Source: JBBQVS01 sp964250765
GTDB taxonomy: Bacteria > Chloroflexota > Ktedonobacteria > Ktedonobacterales > Ktedonobacteraceae
NCBI GenBank assembly: GCA_964250765.1
Contig: CAXUHF010000012.1
Coordinates: 6,095-70,094, forward strand
Reading direction: 5' to 3'
DNA: 64,000 nt
Below, piece by piece: positions 61,197 to 64,000 of the stretch (the stretch's first letter is position 1; the number at the start of each line of letters is the position of its first letter). Both the position numbers and the translations under genes were made by a program. Under the pieces are notes generated by a model, which did no database searches, had not been told where the DNA came from, and saw nothing but the letters and a program-made list of their open reading frames with translations.

Positions 61197-62663
61197 ATGC
61201 CAAATAACTTGCTAGATATAAGCACCATCTACTATGAACCCTCCGTTCTTACTTATCCACGAGGGCAAGAGATATTCAATAACTACCCCTATGTCGAACG
61301 TATCGAAGTAGCGTCACACTGGAATATACCCGAACTACATAGAAATGAAGACCTTGTTGAGGATTGGAATAAGGTCAAGCGCAACGTACTTGTACTCGGC
61401 GTTAAGAAAACAGTGAAATGTACGCCATTCTACCGTAGTTGTGATTTTATCGCTCCATCGCATGCAAATGGTTGTGCAATGGCTTGCGTCTACTGTGTAG
61501 CTTCTGGCACACTCATCTCTACACCTCAGGGGCAGATACCTATAGAGCAAATACAAGCAGGTCATGAAATATTTGCTTATGACAGTTCGTCGCAACAGAT
61601 AGTAGTAGCTAACGCATCTTATCTTGCTTCCAGAAATGTTGATGAGGTGTTAGAAATCCATGTTGGAGATAGAATACTTCATGCTACAGCAGAGCACCCT
61701 ATTATGACAAATAAGGATTGGGTACAAGCAGAGGAGTTAACTCAAGGTGACGAGCTTCTGTGTAGTGCTTTTACTAATAATGAATTAACATACGCGAAGA
61801 TAACAAGTATTCGCTATATTAATAGACCAACTACAGTCTACAACTTTCACGTTCCAGGACCAGAGTCATATATAGCAAATGGTATTGTGACACATAATTG
61901 CTATGTGGCTCGTCGCAAGGGCTTTGCCAACCCCATCACCACGTTTGTCAATATTGAGCAGATATGTGCCTCGATTGAGAAGCATGCGAACAAGCAAGGT
62001 ATAAAGTGGGAGCCATCACAGGCCGATCCGTCGTTGTGGGTCTATGAGATTGGCACGAATAATGATTGTTCCGTCGATGCTACAATTAGCAACAACGTAA
62101 AAGATTTAGTAGGTTTGTTTCGTGCCCTACCAAACGCGAAGATGACGTTTGCGACAAAATATGTCAACCGCGAAATGCTGACCTATGATCCACAAGGAAA
62201 GTCTCGTATCCGTTTTAGCCTTATGCCACAGTCTATCGCAAAAGTGGTGGATGTGCGTACCGCCCCCATTGCTGACCGCATTGCTGCTATGAACGACTTC
62301 TTTGCGGCTGGCTACGAGGTCAACATCAACTTTGGTCCTATCATCTATTATGATACATGGCTAGAAGACTATAAGAAGTTGTTTGAGGAGATAGACGATG
62401 TGTTGTCGTCTGAATTGAAGGCTCAGTTACAGGCCGAGGTGATTTTTCTGACGCATAACGAGCAGTTGCACGAGGTTAACCTGCAATGGCACACAAAAGC
62501 GGAAGAATTCTTGTGGCGTCCAGACATGCAAGAGCAAAAGGTGTCGCAAGCAGGTGGCGATAACCTGCGTTATAAGCTGTCGATCAAGCGTGGCCTTGTG
62601 GACTCGTTTTGTGCTCTGTTACGGAAGGAACTTCCCTACTGCACTATTCGCTATGCGTTTTAA
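61197..62663 (+). CDS. Spore photoproduct lyase family radical SAM enzyme containing a mini-intein
   Basis: 488 residues including a 135-residue intein; the spliced enzyme would be 353. It belongs to the SPL family of radical SAM proteins (actinobacterial-type spl family rather than endospore SplB). The cluster motif is CAMACVY-C, CX3CX2C, at residues 93-97 and then the Cys after the intein, continuing YVARRKGFANPITTFVN. Other family parts: VKCTPFYRSCDFIAPSHANG, YEIGTNNDCSVDATISNN (candidate catalytic Cys), TFATKYVNREML, RIRFSLMPQ, EVIFLTHNEQLHEVNLQWH, LRYKLSIKRGLV and the terminal CTIRYAF. It would repair UV photoproducts in spore DNA if the family role holds. The mRNA is probably leaderless. 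Confidence 0.93.
   Translation: MPNNLLDISTIYYEPSVLTYPRGQEIFNNYPYVERIEVASHWNIPELHRNEDLVEDWNKVKRNVLVLGVKKTVKCTPFYRSCDFIAPSHANGCAMACVYCVASGTLISTPQGQIPIEQIQAGHEIFAYDSSSQQIVVANASYLASRNVDEVLEIHVGDRILHATAEHPIMTNKDWVQAEELTQGDELLCSAFTNNELTYAKITSIRYINRPTTVYNFHVPGPESYIANGIVTHNCYVARRKGFANPITTFVNIEQICASIEKHANKQGIKWEPSQADPSLWVYEIGTNNDCSVDATISNNVKDLVGLFRALPNAKMTFATKYVNREMLTYDPQGKSRIRFSLMPQSIAKVVDVRTAPIADRIAAMNDFFAAGYEVNINFGPIIYYDTWLEDYKKLFEEIDDVLSSELKAQLQAEVIFLTHNEQLHEVNLQWHTKAEEFLWRPDMQEQKVSQAGGDNLRYKLSIKRGLVDSFCALLRKELPYCTIRYAF
61494..61898 (+). other. Mini-intein (Hint domain, no homing endonuclease)
   Basis: Residues 100-234 of the host protein. Block A: Cys1 in CVASGTLISTPQGQIPIEQI; block B: LHATAEHPIMT with the TxxH motif (Thr65, His68 in intein numbering); block F: TTVYNFHVPGPESYIANG; block G: IVTHN ending in the penultimate His134 and Asn135, followed by Cys +1 of the host. 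All class 1 splicing residues are present. At 135 residues it lacks a homing endonuclease. Base composition is visibly AT-richer than the host exon. Removal restores VY-CYVARRKG in the radical SAM motif. Confidence 0.93.
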
Positions 62664-62699
62664 GAGTTTGAGGGAGTCAAAAAAGCGGTCAAAAAATGC

Positions 62700-62728
62700 T
62701 TGACACGGGTAGTGCTTTTCTGTATACT
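62700..62728 (+). promoter_or_regulatory. Promoter of tRNA-Ser
   Basis: TTGACA (62700-62705), 17-base spacer, TATACT (62723-62728); 46 bases to the tRNA. Confidence 0.8.
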
Positions 62729-62774
62729 AGGCACATCAGATTGCTTTTATAAGTGGTCTGAGTGAAGCATACTA

Positions 62775-62861
62775 GGAGGAGTCGCATAGTGGCCTAGTGC
62801 GCTCGTTTGCTAAATGAGTGAGGCATCCCCTCCGTGAGTTCGAATCTCACCTCCTCCGCCA
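62775..62861 (+). tRNA. tRNA-Ser(GCT)
   Basis: 87 nt with encoded CCA. Acceptor arms GGAGGAG / CTCCTCC; anticodon stem CTCGT / ATGAG with loop TTGCTAA, anticodon GCT for AGC/AGT serine codons; long variable arm (about 62820-62833) as required for serine; T arm GTGAG-TTCGAAT-CTCAC. It has a strong promoter and a terminator of its own. Confidence 0.95.
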
Positions 62862-62879
62862 CATAGCACAGTATATGTA

Positions 62880-62915
62880 AAAACGCCTAAACGTTTAAGT
62901 GTTTAGGCGTTTTTG
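62880..62915. terminator. Terminator after tRNA-Ser
   Basis: AAAAACGCCTAAAC and GTTTAGGCGTTTTT around GTTTAAGT, then more T. Also serves the convergent XRE gene. Confidence 0.85.
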
Positions 62916-62922
62916 TTTTCTT

Positions 62923-63129
62923 TTAATCAGATTCCTCTTCAACCAACTCGGTAATTTCCACATTCAGTGTTCGAGCAATTTTAGTGAGTACCTCATAAGT
63001 TACTTTCCTATACGGGTCATGCCATATACCACTCATCGTTCTGCTATTTACATCAGAGGCACGTTGTAACTTAGCTTGAGTCCAGCCTTGTTGCTCCGCT
63101 ATCTCTCGTACCTTGAGTCGCTGCTTCAT
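62923..63129 (-). CDS. XRE/Cro-type helix-turn-helix regulator
   Basis: 68 residues that are little more than a Cro/C1-type DNA-binding domain: VREIAEQQGWTQAKLQRASDVNSRTMSGIWHDPYRKVTYEVLTKIARTLNVEITELVE. AGAGG lies 8 bases before the ATG. Small single-domain XRE proteins of this kind often belong to mobile elements or restriction/toxin systems. Here it stands between a tRNA gene and a nuclease gene, a place favoured by integrated elements, but no integrase is seen. Confidence 0.85.
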   Translation of the reverse strand: MKQRLKVREIAEQQGWTQAKLQRASDVNSRTMSGIWHDPYRKVTYEVLTKIARTLNVEITELVEEESD

Positions 63130-63268
63130 CTCACAATCCTCTCAGATTTTCTGCTTAGTCTAACATAACTTGACACTACCTGTAAATGCACATTACACTA
63201 GTATACATTAGTAATTACTTATGCGTTTAACCTGTAAAAGTCTGTTATGTCAGTAAAGAGCATTGTAT

Positions 63269-63415
63269 ATGGCAATCGAGATCAAGCTAGAAGCCCCCGT
63301 ACTTATATCAGAAGACAGAAAGATCTCAACCACCATGACCATTTCATCAAGCGTAAATACCTTTGTTCAGATTACTAATGCTGACTTTCAAGCAGGTTTT
63401 GAAGAAAAGGCATAA
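63269..63415 (+). CDS. Small protein coupled to the PD-(D/E)XK nuclease gene
   Basis: 48 residues, MAIEIKLEAPVLISEDRKIS to NADFQAGFEEKA, ending three bases before the ATG of the nuclease gene, with AAAGAG upstream. No family recognised. The tight spacing suggests co-translation. The composition is protein-like, without low complexity, but conservation has not been seen. Confidence 0.5.
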   Translation: MAIEIKLEAPVLISEDRKISTTMTISSSVNTFVQITNADFQAGFEEKA

Positions 63416-63418
63416 ATT

Positions 63419-63913
63419 ATGAGGGATACATCGCAACAGGGGTTAATTTCCCATACTGCCGTTTTGAACCGACTTGTGCAATTGGGGTTTGAGGTGTTGC
63501 TGCCTTGGGCAGATCACCTTGGATATGATATGGCGTACTACATTGAAACTACAGAACGAAGCTTCGGCTTCTTTGTCCATAATGAGACGTATCTTGTTCG
63601 TATTCAGGTAAAGACAGGGCGACTCTCGAAAGATGGAGCTTATCTTGTATTCAATACCTCGACCGTCTCTCCAAGAAAAAATGGCATAAATAGAAAGTCT
63701 GGATATAAGGGGAAGGCAGAATATTTTGCCGTGTACAGTCCTGACACAGGTAAAATTTACAAGGTTACGGTTGATGAAGCACCTGTTGGGGACATGAATC
63801 TGCGGTTCAAGACGATGGGAATTATGCGTGGTGGAAGACACCATAACTACAATGTACCATATTCACAAGAAATTGCCGATAAGTATACATGGGCAGAAGA
63901 CTATGAGATGTAG
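63419..63913 (+). CDS. PD-(D/E)XK endonuclease (group I intron-type, PDDEXK_5-like)
   Basis: 164 residues. The N-terminal part (GLISHTAVLNRLVQLGFEVLLPWADHLGYDMAYYIE) and the core RIQVKTGRLSKDGAYLVFNTSTVSPRKNG match the small nuclease family that includes I-Ssp6803I: a central Asp in the first segment and the Q-x-K of QVKT as active-site residues. KGKAEYFAVYSPDTGKIYKV follows. It is free-standing here: no group I intron is visible around it. Possibly a stray homing endonuclease or part of a mobile island behind tRNA-Ser. After it, to the end of the window, only a strong ribosome-site-like AAGGAGG (63969) is notable. Confidence 0.75.
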   Translation: MRDTSQQGLISHTAVLNRLVQLGFEVLLPWADHLGYDMAYYIETTERSFGFFVHNETYLVRIQVKTGRLSKDGAYLVFNTSTVSPRKNGINRKSGYKGKAEYFAVYSPDTGKIYKVTVDEAPVGDMNLRFKTMGIMRGGRHHNYNVPYSQEIADKYTWAEDYEM

Positions 63914-64000
63914 AAGACAAAATAGGCAAGCGTATTTTCGGTAGTATCAGGGCTTTCCAATTCTCCCCAAGGAGGTGAAAAAGAAGAGATTTTCTTGTAG

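Noticed and set aside
63240..63920. Group I intron around the PD-(D/E)XK nuclease
   Set aside because: No P, Q, R, S core sequences or split host gene could be recognised, so only the nuclease is annotated.

Overview
The window most likely comes from a spore-forming Chloroflexota bacterium of the Ktedonobacteria type. This is an inference from gene content: a LysW-dependent lysine pathway, Hanks-type kinases with extracellular domains, Uma2 nuclease, DUF2690 and DUF2382 proteins, secreted glycosidases, a family B DNA polymerase, and intergenic spaces full of long perfect palindromes. It is draft sequence: five 10-N scaffold gaps (16827, 21845, 28365, 34448, 42526), most of them inside inverted repeats.

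Layout. 1-11.4 kb: small metabolic and transport units, namely a SnoaL-like relic, a truncated TetR, alditol oxidase, an mntH/mntR pair, a metallo-hydrolase, ilvD, a Uma2 nuclease, a cyclase, a histidine phosphatase gene broken by an amber codon, and a nitroreductase/TetR pair. 11.4-22.1 kb: one minus-strand lysine operon, lysW-X-Y-Z-J-K-homocitrate synthase-lysT-lysU-homoisocitrate dehydrogenase. A roughly 0.86-kb leader precedes it, carrying what look like three tandem T-box units; both readable specifiers are lysine codons (AAA, AAG). 22.4-26.6 kb: divergent GH5 and GH99-like secreted glycosidases. 26.7-35 kb: a stress protein, an HPP protein, a molybdopterin oxidoreductase with a coupled helical protein, an ABC-F ATPase behind a leader peptide, and membrane proteins. 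35.2-42.2 kb: three tandem receptor-like kinases, the promoter-proximal one a pseudokinase. 42.6-56.2 kb: beta-propeller, DUF2690 protein, amino-acid binding protein, RocB, cupin, family B polymerase, peptide-binding protein, RecQ and XylA. 56.3-64 kb: a UvrD-like helicase separated from its PD-(D/E)XK domain by an in-frame TGA, an MFS transporter, DinB, a spore-photoproduct-lyase-family enzyme carrying a mini-intein, tRNA-Ser(GCT), an XRE regulator and a PD-(D/E)XK nuclease.

Two families of long palindromic repeats recur between genes: family 1 ends in TGTAGGGGTCTAATT, family 2 in GTAGGGACCGATG. They lie inside the lysine operon, within the T-box leader, and supply stop codons to lysZ and to the propeller gene.

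The strongest discoveries are the 135-residue mini-intein inserted inside the radical-SAM CX3CX2C motif and the tandem lysine T-box leader on a LysW operon.
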